Assembly: GCA_001544595.2 (NCBI GenBank)
Contig: FCOH02000001.1
Span: forward strand, 62,001-126,000
Direction: 5' to 3'
From: Caballeronia peredens
GTDB lineage: Bacteria; Pseudomonadota; Gammaproteobacteria; Burkholderiales; Burkholderiaceae
Length of the DNA stretch: 64,000 bases
The translations under genes and the position numbers were made by a program. The notes under the pieces were generated by a model. The model was not told the origin of the DNA and searched no databases. It was given only the letters and a program-made list of their open reading frames with translations. Shown one piece after another: positions 27,350 to 37,394 of this stretch (positions are counted from its first letter, which is position 1; the number at the start of each line of letters is the position of its first letter).

Positions 27350-28501
27350 ATGAACCGCCGCTTGATGCTTTCGAGCCTTGCCGCCTGCGTGCTGGCCGCC
27401 TATGTGCCGATGTCGCGGGCCGCCGATCCCGAAGTCGTGAAGATCGCCTTCGTCGGGCCATTGACGGGACCGGTCGCGCGTGTGGGAAAGGACTTGCAGT
27501 ACGGCGCGCAACTCGCCGTCGATGAAGAGAACGCGAAACATCCGACCGTCGGCGGCAAGCCGGTGAAATTCGAACTCGAAGTGTATGACGATCAGGCCGA
27601 CCCGCGCGTCGCGATTCAGGTCGCGCAGAAGGCGGTGGACAGCGGCATCGTCGGCGTGATCGGGCATTACAACTCGGGGTGCAGCATTCCGGCATCTACC
27701 GTGTATCACCAGGCGAATGTCGCGATGATCACGCCCGGCTCGACCAATCCGCAACTCACGAAGCAGGGCTTCAAGAACGTGTTCCGCACGATGGGTCACG
27801 ACGGCGTCGGCGGCGTGGTGGCGGGGCGTTTCGTCGTCGAGCAGATGAAGCCGAAGCGCATCGGCATCATCGATGATCGCACGGCGTTCGGGCAAGGACT
27901 TGCCGACTCCTTCGAGAAGGGCGTGAAGGAGGCGAACGGCAAGGTGATCGCGCGTGAATACACGAACGACAAGGCCGTCGATTTCCGCGCGATTCTCACG
28001 ACGATGAAGAGCCAGAATGTCGATCTGATCTTCTTCGGCGGACTCGACGAACAAGGCGCGATGCTCGTCAAGCAGATGCGCTCGCTCGGCATGACGACGC
28101 AACTGTTCGGCGCGGGCGCGCTGAAGAGCGATGCGTTCCTGCAGATCGCGGGTGCGTCGGGCAACGGCACGCAGGATCTCGAACCGGGCCCCGCGCTCGA
28201 CAAGCTGCCGTCCGCGCAGGAGTTCGGCAAGCGCTACAAGGCGCGCTTCAATCAGGATGTCGAGTTATACGCACCGTTTGCCTACGATGCCGCGCTCGCG
28301 ATGATCAAGGCTATCCACGACGCGAACTCGCTCGATCGCGGCAAGATCGTCGAGGCGCTCGCGAAGGTCAACGTGACGGGCGTCACCGGCAAGATTTCGT
28401 TCGATCCTTATGGCGATCTGATCAAGCCGCCCTACACGCTGTTTCAGGTCGAGCAAGGGCAATGGAAGAGCCTGAAGACGGTCGGCGGAAGCAGTGTATG
28501 A
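27350..28501 (+). CDS. Periplasmic branched-chain-amino-acid-type substrate-binding protein
   Basis: 383 residues from the ATG at 27350, which has GTGGAG seven bases upstream; the ATG two codons earlier is too close to that site. Signal peptide about residues 1-24 (cleavage after PMSRA). The mature protein is a Peripla_BP_6 (LivJ/LivK) fold: VKIAFVGPLTGPVARVGKD, then GVIGHYNSGCSIPAS and DPYGDL near the end. The stop overlaps the eutB ATG as ATGA. No LivHMGF permease/ATPase genes accompany it, so it either shares a remote ABC system or acts as a ligand sensor. Confidence 0.92.
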   Translation: MNRRLMLSSLAACVLAAYVPMSRAADPEVVKIAFVGPLTGPVARVGKDLQYGAQLAVDEENAKHPTVGGKPVKFELEVYDDQADPRVAIQVAQKAVDSGIVGVIGHYNSGCSIPASTVYHQANVAMITPGSTNPQLTKQGFKNVFRTMGHDGVGGVVAGRFVVEQMKPKRIGIIDDRTAFGQGLADSFEKGVKEANGKVIAREYTNDKAVDFRAILTTMKSQNVDLIFFGGLDEQGAMLVKQMRSLGMTTQLFGAGALKSDAFLQIAGASGNGTQDLEPGPALDKLPSAQEFGKRYKARFNQDVELYAPFAYDAALAMIKAIHDANSLDRGKIVEALAKVNVTGVTGKISFDPYGDLIKPPYTLFQVEQGQWKSLKTVGGSSV

Positions 28502-29877
28502 GCTTCAGCGAAACCGTAGGCGTGCGCACGTATCGCTTCGACGATCTCAAGACGTTACTGGCGAAGGCGAGCCCGCCGCGTTCCGGCGATGAACTCGCGG
28601 GCGTCGCCGCGGCGACGGAAGAAGAACGCGCGGCGGCGAAGCTGGCGTTGTCTGCGGTGCCGCTGAGTGCATTCCTCGAAGACGCGCTGATCCCGTATGA
28701 AGACGACGAGGTCACGCGCCTCATCATCGACGAACATTCGAAGGACGCGTTCGCGGCTGTGTCGCATCTCACGGTCGGCGAGTTTCGCGAATGGCTGCTG
28801 GCCGATTCGACCGATACGGCCGCGCTCGTGGCCGTATCGCCGGGACTGACGCCGGAGATGGTCGCGGCCGTCTCGAAGCTGATGCGCAATCAGGATCTCA
28901 TTCTCGCCGCGAAGAAGCGGCCGGTGGTCACGCGTTTCCGGAACACGGTGGGCTTGCCCGGGCACATGTCGGTGCGCCTGCAGCCGAATCATCCGACTGA
29001 CGACGTGCAGGGCATCGCTGCATCGATGATCGATGGCCTCATGTACGGCTGCGGCGACGCGATGATCGGCATCAATCCCGCATCGGACTCGCCGCAGGCC
29101 ATCGGCAAGCTGCTCGCGATGATGGATGCGTTCCGCGAACGCTACGACGTGCCCACGCAGACTTGCGTGCTGACACACGTGACCAACACGCTCGCGGCGA
29201 TCGAGCAGGGCGCGCCCGTCGATCTGGTGTTCCAGTCGATCGCGGGCACGCAGAAGGCGAATGCATCGTTCGGGATCTCACTTGCGTTGCTGCAGGAGGC
29301 GTATGAAGCGGGCTTGTCGCTGAAGCGCGGCACTGTCGGCGAGAATCTCATGTACTTCGAGACAGGGCAGGGCAGCGCGTTGTCGGCGAATGCACATCAT
29401 GGCGTGGATCAGCAAACCTGCGAAACGCGCGCGTATGCGGTGGCGCGCAAGTTCGAGCCATTCCTCGTGAATACGGTCGTGGGTTTCATCGGCCCGGAGT
29501 ATCTCTACGATGGCAAGCAGATCATTCGCGCGGGTCTCGAAGACCACTTCTGCGCGAAGCTGCTCGGCGTGCCGATGGGTTGCGATGTCTGCTATACGAA
29601 TCACGCGCAAGCCGATCAGGACGACATGGACAATCTGCTCACGTTGCTCGGTGCGGCAAACGTGAACTTCATCATGGGCGTGCCCGGCGCCGACGATGTG
29701 ATGCTGAATTACCAGAGCACGTCGTTTCATGACGCGCTCTATGTGCGCGAAGTGCTCGGACTGAAACGCGCACCGGAGTTCGAAGCGTGGCTGCGCGCGA
29801 TCCAGATCACGAACGGGCGCGGCATGCTGCAGGAGCGCGCGCATTGGCCCGCGCTGACCGACTGGATGAAGGCATGA
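28498..29877 (+). CDS. eutB: Ethanolamine ammonia-lyase large subunit
   Basis: 459 residues, matching the E. coli protein (about 453). TIM-barrel segments include TRFRNTVGLPGHMSVRLQPN, AMIGINPASDS, VFQSIAGTQKANASFGI and YFETGQGSALSANAHHGVDQ (active-site Glu). With adenosylcobalamin it converts ethanolamine to acetaldehyde and ammonia; the active form is a complex with EutC. No microcompartment shell genes are nearby, as expected for beta-proteobacteria. It is coupled to the upstream binding protein and to eutC by ATGA overlaps at both ends. Confidence 0.96.
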   Translation: MSFSETVGVRTYRFDDLKTLLAKASPPRSGDELAGVAAATEEERAAAKLALSAVPLSAFLEDALIPYEDDEVTRLIIDEHSKDAFAAVSHLTVGEFREWLLADSTDTAALVAVSPGLTPEMVAAVSKLMRNQDLILAAKKRPVVTRFRNTVGLPGHMSVRLQPNHPTDDVQGIAASMIDGLMYGCGDAMIGINPASDSPQAIGKLLAMMDAFRERYDVPTQTCVLTHVTNTLAAIEQGAPVDLVFQSIAGTQKANASFGISLALLQEAYEAGLSLKRGTVGENLMYFETGQGSALSANAHHGVDQQTCETRAYAVARKFEPFLVNTVVGFIGPEYLYDGKQIIRAGLEDHFCAKLLGVPMGCDVCYTNHAQADQDDMDNLLTLLGAANVNFIMGVPGADDVMLNYQSTSFHDALYVREVLGLKRAPEFEAWLRAIQITNGRGMLQERAHWPALTDWMKA

Positions 29878-30644
29878 TGAGCGTCAGCGTCAATCCATGG
29901 GACGCGTTGCGGCGTTTCACCGATGCCCGCATTGCATTGGGCCGCGCGGGCAGCAGTCTGCCGACCGCGCCGCTGCTCGCGTTCAATCTCGCGCATGCGC
30001 AGGCGCGCGATGCGGTGCATCGGCCGCTCGATGTCGAGGCGTTACGAAGCGCGTTGCTATCGAAGGGATTCGACACCGCCACGGTCGAAAGTGCGGCGCC
30101 CTCGCGCGATGTTTATCTGCGCCGTCCCGATCTCGGCCGGCGCCTGAGCGACGAAAGTGCGACATGTCTCGAATCGCACGCGACGGGCGCGGATCTCGTG
30201 TTCGTCATCGCTGACGGATTGTCGTCCAGCGCCGCTTCGATGCATGCGATACCGCTCGTCGAAAGAACGATGGCGCGGCTCGAAGGATGGCGTATCGGTC
30301 CCGTGGTCATCGCGACACAGGCGCGCGTCGCGCTCGGCGACTGCATCGGCGCAATCTTGAAGGCGCGCATGGTGGCCGTGCTGATCGGCGAACGGCCGGG
30401 GCTCAGTTCGCCCGCGAGCCTCGGCGTCTATGTCACCTTCGATCCGGTTCGCGGACGCAGCGACGCCGAGCGCAATTGCATATCGAACGTGCGCCCTGAA
30501 GGACTTGCTTACGACGCTGCTGCGTTCAAGCTCGCCTATCTGCTGAACGAGGCGCGTCTGCGCAAACTGACGGGCGTCGCCCTTAAAGACGAAAGCGCTG
30601 CGACCTTGCCCGAACGAACGACCGATCGGCTCCCGAGTGAATGA
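29874..30644 (+). CDS. eutC: Ethanolamine ammonia-lyase small subunit
   Basis: 256 residues. Conserved EutC features: FTDARIALGRAGSSLPT near the start, LRRPDLGRRL, ADLVFVIADGLSS and GERPGLSSPASLGVY, which form the cobalamin-binding interface. It completes the EutBC holoenzyme. ATG at 29874 overlaps the eutB stop by 4 bases; a second ATG follows immediately. The acetaldehyde produced would need an aldehyde dehydrogenase; the only one in the window lacks key residues. Confidence 0.95.
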   Translation: MMSVSVNPWDALRRFTDARIALGRAGSSLPTAPLLAFNLAHAQARDAVHRPLDVEALRSALLSKGFDTATVESAAPSRDVYLRRPDLGRRLSDESATCLESHATGADLVFVIADGLSSSAASMHAIPLVERTMARLEGWRIGPVVIATQARVALGDCIGAILKARMVAVLIGERPGLSSPASLGVYVTFDPVRGRSDAERNCISNVRPEGLAYDAAAFKLAYLLNEARLRKLTGVALKDESAATLPERTTDRLPSE

Positions 30645-30679
30645 CGAAGCGCAATGCTCCGCGTAAACCCCGCCAAAAG

Positions 30680-30718
30680 AAAGCGCCTCCCGTAAGAAAC
30701 GGGTAAGCGGATGCTTTT
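30680..30718 (+). terminator. Imperfect hairpin after eutC
   Basis: An outer AAAGC/GCTTT pairing encloses an inner stem CCCGT-AAGAA-ACGGG, ending in GCTTTTACC. Located 36 bp after the eutC stop and before the next transcription unit, so it may end the ethanolamine operon. The stem has internal mismatches. Confidence 0.45.
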
Positions 30719-30893
30719 ACCTTAGTCTCCAGCGCATCGAAAGCAGAACTCGCCTGAAATGCATGCGCGGCAGCACCACGCGACATCCCCGCCCGGGGAT
30801 TTCCCTATTCATACGCATCGCTGACCGTTCGCGCCTCTGCGCGAGCGCGGGCGCATTTGCAGGCTGAGAAAGACATCCATGCAGGAGACGGAA

Positions 30894-31199
30894 ATGGACC
30901 TCAAGGTCGTAGAGAAGATCAAGTCGAGCGCCGCCTACGGCGAACTGGTGCGAAAACGCTCGAAGCTCGGCTGGACGCTGACGGCGCTCGTGCTGATCGT
31001 GTATTACGGCTACGTGCTGCTCATCGCGTTCAACAAGGACTTTCTCTCCGCGAAGATGGGCGCCGGCGTGATGACCTGGGGCATGCCGATCGGGCTGTTC
31101 GTGATCGTATTCACCGTCGTCATCACGGGTCTGTATGTGCGTCACGCCAACAGCACCTACGACGAACTCACCGACAAGATCAAGCAGGAGGCCGCATGA
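30894..31199 (+). CDS. yjcH: DUF485 membrane protein YjcH
   Basis: 101 residues from the ATG at 30894 (AGGAG six bases before); an ATG five codons earlier overlaps that site. Two membrane helices (about residues 28-48 and 61-83) flank a short loop, typical DUF485. The family almost always precedes actP and is thought to be an accessory subunit of the acetate/monocarboxylate symporter. Its stop overlaps the actP start as ATGA. Confidence 0.92.
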   Translation: MDLKVVEKIKSSAAYGELVRKRSKLGWTLTALVLIVYYGYVLLIAFNKDFLSAKMGAGVMTWGMPIGLFVIVFTVVITGLYVRHANSTYDELTDKIKQEAA

Positions 31200-32857
31200 A
31201 GCCGCAACGATTCCTCGCGGCAAGCACGCTTTTCGCCGCTTCCGCCAGTTCCTTCGCCGCGGGCGGCGATCTCGGCCAGGCCGTCAAGCAGGCGACCAAC
31301 TGGACCGCAATCTGCATGTTCATCGCGTTCGTGATCGCGACGCTGTTCATCACCAAATGGGCGGCGAAGAAGACGCGCTCGGCCGCCGATTTCTACACGG
31401 CGGGCGGCGGAATCACCGGCTTTCAGAACGGTCTCGCGATCGCGGGCGACTTCATGTCGGCGGCCTCGTTTCTCGGCATATCGGCGGCCGTCTACAGCAA
31501 CGGCTATGACGGACTGATCTATTCGATCGGCTTCCTCGTCGGCTGGCCGATCATCACGTTTCTGATGGCGGAGCGCCTGCGCAATCTCGGCCGCTTCACC
31601 TTCGCCGACGTCGCCGCGTACCGCTTCAAGCAGACGCCGATTCGCGCATTCGCCGCGTCGGGCACGCTGGTCGTCGTGGCGTTCTATCTGATCGCGCAGA
31701 TGGTCGGCGCGGGTCAGCTCATCAAGCTGCTGTTCGGCCTCGAATACTGGATCGCGGTGGTGATCGTCGGTGCGCTGATGATGGTCTATGTGCTCTTCGG
31801 CGGCATGACCGCGACCACCTGGGTGCAGATCATCAAGGCGTGCCTGCTGCTCGCGGGTGCTTCGTTCATGGCGTTCATGGTGCTGTGGCAGTTCAACTTC
31901 AGCCCCGAGGCGCTGTTCGCGAAGGCCGTCGACGTGCACGAGAAGAAGGACTCGATCATGGGCCCGGGCAACTTCATCAAAGACCCGATCTCGGCGATTT
32001 CCTTCGGCATCGCGCTGATGTTCGGCACGGCCGGCCTGCCGCACATCCTGATGCGCTTCTTCACCGTGCCCAACGCGAAGGAAGCGCGCAAGTCGGTGTT
32101 CTGGGCGACGACGTGGATCGGCTACTTCTACATTCTCACGTTCATCATCGGCTTCGGCGCGATCGTGATGGTGAGCACCAACCCGATGTTCAAGGACGCG
32201 GGCGGCAAGCTGCTCGGCGGGACCAACATGGCGGCGGTGCATCTGGCGAGCGCGGTCGGCGGCAACGTGTTCCTCGGCTTCATCTCGGCCGTTGCATTCG
32301 CAACCATCCTCGCGGTGGTCGCGGGTCTCACGCTCGCGGGCGCATCGGCGGTGTCGCATGATCTGTATGCGACCGTGTTCAAGAAAGGCAAGGCATCGAG
32401 CAAGAGCGAACTGAAGGTGTCACGTATCACGACGATCGTGCTCGGCTTCATCGCCGTCGTACTCGGCATCGTGTTCGAGAAGCAGAACATCGCGTTCATG
32501 GTGTCGCTCGCGTTCGCGGTAGCCGCATCGGCCAACTTCCCGGTGCTCTTCATGTCGGTGTTGTGGCGCGGCTGCACGACGCGCGGCGCGGCGGTCGGCG
32601 GCTTCCTCGGCCTGATTTCCGCCGTGCTGCTGACGGTGCTGTCGAAGGCCGTGTGGGTCGACGTGTTCCATTACGCAAGTGCGCCGTTCCCGTACGCATC
32701 GCCCGCGCTGTTTTCGATGGCGATCGGCTTCGCGGGCATTTGGCTCTTCTCGGTGACGGACCGGTCCGCCCGTGCGCGCATCGATCAGGCGGGCTTCGAG
32801 GCGCAGACCGTGCGTTCGGAAACGGGCATCGGCGCAGTGGAGGGCGCGAGTCATTGA
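31196..32857 (+). CDS. actP: Cation/acetate (monocarboxylate) symporter, SSS family
   Basis: 553 residues with a cleavable-looking N-terminal segment ([15 protein letters not shown]) and about 13 membrane helices. Sodium:solute symporter signatures: [34 protein letters not shown] and [16 protein letters not shown]. This matches ActP/MctP transporters that import acetate and other short monocarboxylates. With the acetaldehyde- and acetate-producing modules nearby it may recapture acetate, which is inference. Confidence 0.93.
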   Translation: MKPQRFLAASTLFAASASSFAAGGDLGQAVKQATNWTAICMFIAFVIATLFITKWAAKKTRSAADFYTAGGGITGFQNGLAIAGDFMSAASFLGISAAVYSNGYDGLIYSIGFLVGWPIITFLMAERLRNLGRFTFADVAAYRFKQTPIRAFAASGTLVVVAFYLIAQMVGAGQLIKLLFGLEYWIAVVIVGALMMVYVLFGGMTATTWVQIIKACLLLAGASFMAFMVLWQFNFSPEALFAKAVDVHEKKDSIMGPGNFIKDPISAISFGIALMFGTAGLPHILMRFFTVPNAKEARKSVFWATTWIGYFYILTFIIGFGAIVMVSTNPMFKDAGGKLLGGTNMAAVHLASAVGGNVFLGFISAVAFATILAVVAGLTLAGASAVSHDLYATVFKKGKASSKSELKVSRITTIVLGFIAVVLGIVFEKQNIAFMVSLAFAVAASANFPVLFMSVLWRGCTTRGAAVGGFLGLISAVLLTVLSKAVWVDVFHYASAPFPYASPALFSMAIGFAGIWLFSVTDRSARARIDQAGFEAQTVRSETGIGAVEGASH

Positions 32858-32885
32858 GCCTGAAGCGGCGATGAAGCAGCAATGA

Positions 32886-32921
32886 AGCGGCGGCGATGCG
32901 TCCTTGCGCGTCGCCGCCGCT
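32886..32921 (+). terminator. 11-bp GC-rich hairpin after actP
   Basis: AGCGGCGGCGA pairs with TCGCCGCCGCT around a 14-base loop that can form additional pairs. It is 28 bp after the actP stop. There is no U-rich tail, so termination may be Rho-assisted. Confidence 0.5.
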
Positions 32922-33041
32922 GCGCTCCGAATATACCCGGCATATCCGCGCGTAATCAAACGGCAAACGAAAATGCGTTAAGCTCGATGCAGCCCTTTTC
33001 TCATGGGGTTGCACGAAGCGCCAAACGCATTGGAGCGAGCC

Positions 33042-34499
33042 ATGGAACTGCAGTGTCCGAGTCTGTTCGAGCAATCGGCGTACATCGCCGGTGTATGGGT
33101 CGATGAAACTTCGCTGCCGCGCGTGGCTGTCACCAATCCGTCGACGCGGGAAATCATCGGTTCTGTTCCGCAAGTCACGGCGCAGCAGGTGACGGAAGCC
33201 ATCGAGTGCGCGAGCGCCGCCTTGCAGGACTGGCGCAACTGGAGCAGCCGCGAGCGCGCATCGGTGTTGCGCGAATGGGGACGGCTCGTGGAACTTCATC
33301 GCGACGATCTCGCCATCATTCTTTGCTGCGAGCAAGGCAAGCCGCTGCACGAAGCGCGCGCCGAGATCACGCAAGCCGCGAATTATCTCGACTGGTTCGC
33401 CGAGGAAGCGCGCAGAATTTACGGCGACAACATTCCCGCGCCGCGACGCAACCAGCGCATTCGCGTGCTGCATCAGCCGGTCGGCGTGTGCGGCGCGATC
33501 ACCTCGTGGACCTTTCCCGCTTCGATGGTCGCGCGGCGGGTCGGCGCGGCGCTCGCTGCGGGCTGCACGGTCATTCATCATCCCGATCCACGCACGCCGT
33601 TTTCCGCGCTCGCGCTTTGCGCGCTCGGCGAAAATGCGGGCTTGCCGCGCGGCGTGCTGTCGGTGCTGACGGGCGAAGGCGAGCCGATCAGAAGCACGAT
33701 GCTCGCGAACGGGGACGTGAGAAAGGTGTCGTTCACCGGCTCCATCGAAGAAGGCAAGCGCCTGATGACGCTGTGCTCGTCCACGGTCAAGAAGATGTCG
33801 CTCGAACTCGGCGCGAATTGCCCGTTCATCGTGTTCGGCGATGCCGACATCGACCTCGCTGTCAAAGGCGCGCTCGATGCGCGCTTCAGGCATTCGGGCC
33901 AGGCGGCCATGTGTGCGAACCGCTTCTTCGTGCACGAGGACATCCACGAGGCGTTCGTCGCGAAGCTGGTTTCGAAGGTCGCGTTGCTGAAGGTGAGCGA
34001 CGGCATGGACGAGGGCGCGCAGATCGGTCCACTCATCAGCGAGGACGCGGTGACGCGCATCGAAAGTCTCATCGGCGATGCCGTTCGCGCGGGTGCGACG
34101 GTCGCCGCGGGCGGCGCGCGCGTGAGTCCCGGTTCGCCGTTCTTCAGGCCGACGGTGCTCACCGGCGTGCAACCGGCCATGAGCGTATGCGGCGATGAAA
34201 TCCTCGGACCTATTGCGAGCGTGCTTCAGTTCAAGGACGAAGACGACGTCATCACGCTGGCGAACGATACGCGCACCGGGCTGGCGGCGTACTTCTACAC
34301 GGCGGATATCAGCCGCGCGTTCAGGGTGATGGAAGCGCTGGAATGCGGCGTCGTCGGCGTGAACGACAGTCTCGTGTTCAACGAAGTCGCGCCGTTCGGC
34401 GGCATCAAGGAATCGGGGATGGGGCGCGAAGGCGCGTCGTCGGGCGTCGAGGAATATCTCGAAGCCAAGTATGTGTGCTTCGGCAATCTCGAACCCTAA
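33042..34499 (+). CDS. GabD-like aldehyde dehydrogenase homologue lacking catalytic Cys and Asn
   Basis: 485 residues, aligned end to end with succinate-semialdehyde dehydrogenase GabD (start LFEQSAYIAGVWVD; ANDTRTGLAAYFYTADISR; NEVAPFGGIKESGMGREG). The ATG at 33042 has GGAG at good distance and matches the family N-terminus. However, three active-site positions are altered. The PWNFP motif reads SWTFP (oxyanion-hole Asn to Thr157). KPA-x-x-TP reads HPDPRTP (coenzyme-binding Lys to His180). GQTCVC reads GQAAMC (catalytic Cys to Ala289; the second Cys remains as Cys291). The general-base Glu255 is retained. It is probably not an ordinary dehydrogenase. Its end overlaps the convergent glucosidase gene by 4 bp. 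Confidence 0.9.
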   Translation: MELQCPSLFEQSAYIAGVWVDETSLPRVAVTNPSTREIIGSVPQVTAQQVTEAIECASAALQDWRNWSSRERASVLREWGRLVELHRDDLAIILCCEQGKPLHEARAEITQAANYLDWFAEEARRIYGDNIPAPRRNQRIRVLHQPVGVCGAITSWTFPASMVARRVGAALAAGCTVIHHPDPRTPFSALALCALGENAGLPRGVLSVLTGEGEPIRSTMLANGDVRKVSFTGSIEEGKRLMTLCSSTVKKMSLELGANCPFIVFGDADIDLAVKGALDARFRHSGQAAMCANRFFVHEDIHEAFVAKLVSKVALLKVSDGMDEGAQIGPLISEDAVTRIESLIGDAVRAGATVAAGGARVSPGSPFFRPTVLTGVQPAMSVCGDEILGPIASVLQFKDEDDVITLANDTRTGLAAYFYTADISRAFRVMEALECGVVGVNDSLVFNEVAPFGGIKESGMGREGASSGVEEYLEAKYVCFGNLEP

Positions 34500-37240
34500 C
34501 GCGCCATCGTCGCGTCCTCATGCAATCGCACCGCCATCACGGGTGCTTCGGGTCCGACGTGCGACAGCTTCATCAGGCGCGGCTGAAGCAGCAGCGCGAC
34601 GAGTCCGCTCCATCCCGTCTGATGCGATGCACCCACGCCGCGTCCGTCGTCGCCGTGAAAATACTCGTGAAAGAGCACGAGATCCTGCGAGCGCGGATCG
34701 GCCTGCAACATCGGATAAGCGGCCATCACGGGCCGCTTGCCGTCGGCGCCCTTGAGAAACAGCGTGGAGACGCGGCGCGACAGATCGTCGGCGATATCGC
34801 TCAATGAAGACGTGTTGCCTGAATGCGTCGGATATTCGATGCGAAAACCATCGCCATAGTAGCGATGGAATTCGTATAACGATTCGATCAGCAGATAATT
34901 GACCGGCATCCAGATCGGACCGCGCCAGTTCGAATTGCCGCCGAATACGCGCGAATCCGATTCGGCCGGCAGATAACGAACGCAGACGCGCATGCCGTCG
35001 TGATCGAACACGTAGGGCGCCTCGCAATGCACGCGGGACAGCGCGCGTATGCCATGGTCGGAGAGAAACTCGTTCGGGTCGAGCGCACGCTGCAACAGCG
35101 CCTTCATGCGATGCCCGCGCAACAACGACAGCAGCGTCGTGTTGCCCTTGCCCGGCTCGGTCCAGCGAGAGACCAGCTTGGCCAGATTCGGCCGGTGATC
35201 GAGAAACCACACGAGGCGTTCGCGCAGGCCGGGAAGATCGCCATATACGCTTTCTTCGAGCACATGCACGGCGAAGAGCGGTATCAGTCCGACGATGGAA
35301 CGAATGCGCATGGGCACGCGCGCGCCGTCTGGAAGATGCAGGACGTCATAGAAGAACTCGTCGCTGCCGTCCCACAGGCCGGTGCTGCAGACTTCGCCGC
35401 AACTCACGGCTTCGGAGATATACAGGAAGTGCTCGAAGAACTTCACCGCGATCTCCACATACGCGTCGTTCTTCATCGCCAGTTCGAGGCCTATCTGCAT
35501 GAGATCGAGCGCGTAGGACGCCATCCATGCGGTACCGTCGGCCTGATCGATGCGGCCGCCCGTCGGCAGCGGCTGCGAGCGATCGAATATGCCGATGTTG
35601 TCGAGCCCGAGAAAGCCGCCCTGAAAGATGTTGCGGTCGTCGGCATCCTTGCGGTTGACCCACCACGCGAAGTTGAGCAGCAGCTTGTGGAACATCACCT
35701 CGAGGAACGCGTGGTCGCCGATGCCCGTCATCTCGCGATCGAGTTCGTACACGCGCCACGTCGCCCACGCATGAACGGGTGGATTGGCATCGCCGAAAGC
35801 CCATTCATACGCGGGCAATTGCCCGTTCGGATGCATGTAGCGCTCCTTCACGAGCAGCAGCAACTGCTTCTTCGCGAAGTCCGGATCGATCATGGCGAAC
35901 GCGACCGCATGAAACGCGAGGTCCCATGACGCGTACCACGGGTACTCCCACTTGTCCGGCATCGACACGACATCGCCGTTGCACATGTGGCGCCAGTCCG
36001 CATTGCGGCCTTGCCTGCGGTCTTTCGGCGGCGTGGGCAGGCCCGGGTCGCCGTCGTGCCAGCGGGTGACGTCGAACTGGTAATACTGCTTGGTCCACAA
36101 CATGCCGGCGAGCGCCTGACGTTGCACGAGGCGCGCATCGGCGTCGTCGATGTCGTGCTGGAGCGTTGCGTAGAATTCGTCGGCTTCCGCCTCGCTGCGC
36201 GCGAAGCGTTGCGGCAAGTCGACGTGGGCATCGTGCGTGCCGTGTGTGCCTGAAGCGGGACGCCAGTGCAGATACATCACGGAGCGTTCGTGCGGCCCGA
36301 GTTGCAGGCACGCGTGCGCCGCGGCGCGCGTGCCACGATCGCGGCGGATCGCCGTTTCGTCGCCATCGACGAGATAGTCGTTGAAGCCATCCTTGAACGG
36401 ACCTTCGCCTTCGATGCCGAAAATGCGCCGAACGTTCGTTTCGTTCTCGCAGAAGAGCCATTCGAACGGCACCTGCGCCGACGCGCTCACGATCAGCGTG
36501 CCATACGACGGATTGTGCGCAATGACGCGCTCGCCTTCGTCCGCATGCGTCTCCAGCGCAAGCGACGGCTTGCCCCATTTGCTCGACCATGTCCATCGAT
36601 TGCGCGCCCAGAACTGCGGCAGCACGTGCAGCGTCGCGGCTTCGTCGGCGCGATTCTCTATCGTGACGCGCATCGCGATGTCGTCGGGCGTGTGCTTCGC
36701 GTATTCGACCCAGACATCGAAGTAACGGTCGTCATCGAACACGCCGGTATCGAGCACTTCATATTCGGGCTGATCCGCGCCACGCCGCTTGTTTTCGTCG
36801 ATGAGATCCTGATACGGATATGCGTCGTGAGGATACTTGTAGAGCATCTTCATGTACGAATGCGTCGGCGTGCCGTCGACGTAGAAGTACAGTTCTTTCA
36901 CATCCTCGCCGTGATTGCCCTGCTCGTTGGTGAGGCCGAAGAGCCGTTCCTTGATGATCGGATCGCGCCCGTTCCACAGCGCGAGCGAGATGCACCAGTC
37001 GAGCGGATCGTTGCCGAAGCCGGCGATGCCGTCCTCGCCCCATCGATACATGCGGCTGCGCGCATGATCGTGCGGAAAGTAGTCCCACGCGGTGCCGTAT
37101 TCGCTGTAGTCCTCGCGGACCGTGCCCCATTGACGTTCGCTGAGATACGGGCCCCAGCGACGCCATTGGTCACGTTCCGCGCCATGCAGGCGAGCGCCTT
37201 CTTTCGTTTGCAGCAGATGGATTGCGCGTAGCGGCGGCAT
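34496..37240 (-). CDS. GH63/MGH1-like glucosidase
   Basis: 914 residues, no signal peptide, so cytoplasmic. The N-terminal part (about residues 1-330) is a beta-sandwich domain beginning RWGPYLSERQWGTVREDYS and WDYFPHDHARSRMYRWGEDG. The C-terminal half is an (alpha/alpha)6 barrel with WYASWDLAFHAVAFAMIDPDFAK (candidate general acid Asp), PPVHAWATWRVYE, and GNSNWRGPIWMPVNYLLIE. This is the bacterial MGH1/GH63 type that cleaves alpha-glucosidic or glucosylglycerate/mannosylglycerate-like substrates. Exact substrate unknown. It appears to be a single-gene unit. Confidence 0.85.
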   Translation of the reverse strand: MPPLRAIHLLQTKEGARLHGAERDQWRRWGPYLSERQWGTVREDYSEYGTAWDYFPHDHARSRMYRWGEDGIAGFGNDPLDWCISLALWNGRDPIIKERLFGLTNEQGNHGEDVKELYFYVDGTPTHSYMKMLYKYPHDAYPYQDLIDENKRRGADQPEYEVLDTGVFDDDRYFDVWVEYAKHTPDDIAMRVTIENRADEAATLHVLPQFWARNRWTWSSKWGKPSLALETHADEGERVIAHNPSYGTLIVSASAQVPFEWLFCENETNVRRIFGIEGEGPFKDGFNDYLVDGDETAIRRDRGTRAAAHACLQLGPHERSVMYLHWRPASGTHGTHDAHVDLPQRFARSEAEADEFYATLQHDIDDADARLVQRQALAGMLWTKQYYQFDVTRWHDGDPGLPTPPKDRRQGRNADWRHMCNGDVVSMPDKWEYPWYASWDLAFHAVAFAMIDPDFAKKQLLLLVKERYMHPNGQLPAYEWAFGDANPPVHAWATWRVYELDREMTGIGDHAFLEVMFHKLLLNFAWWVNRKDADDRNIFQGGFLGLDNIGIFDRSQPLPTGGRIDQADGTAWMASYALDLMQIGLELAMKNDAYVEIAVKFFEHFLYISEAVSCGEVCSTGLWDGSDEFFYDVLHLPDGARVPMRIRSIVGLIPLFAVHVLEESVYGDLPGLRERLVWFLDHRPNLAKLVSRWTEPGKGNTTLLSLLRGHRMKALLQRALDPNEFLSDHGIRALSRVHCEAPYVFDHDGMRVCVRYLPAESDSRVFGGNSNWRGPIWMPVNYLLIESLYEFHRYYGDGFRIEYPTHSGNTSSLSDIADDLSRRVSTLFLKGADGKRPVMAAYPMLQADPRSQDLVLFHEYFHGDDGRGVGASHQTGWSGLVALLLQPRLMKLSHVGPEAPVMAVRLHEDATMAR

Positions 37241-37360
37241 GAAACCTCCGGTGCGAATGATCGACTCGTACGTTCAGTGCGCGAATTTCCGATCGCAGTG
37301 CTCCGATAATAAGCGGCATTTCGGGGAAGCGTACGAGCGACTGACGCGTTGCTCGCGGAT

Positions 37361-37387
37361 AAAAAAAAGCGCGGCGAGTGCCGCGCT
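37361..37387 (-). terminator. Rho-independent terminator of the dicarboxylate symporter transcript
   Basis: Read on the minus strand: AGCGCGGC, 4-base loop, GCCGCGCT, then eight T residues. Perfect 8-bp stem with a T tract, 8 bp downstream of the symporter stop at 37395. It is the clearest intrinsic terminator in the window. Confidence 0.9.
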
Positions 37388-37394
37388 GCAAAGG

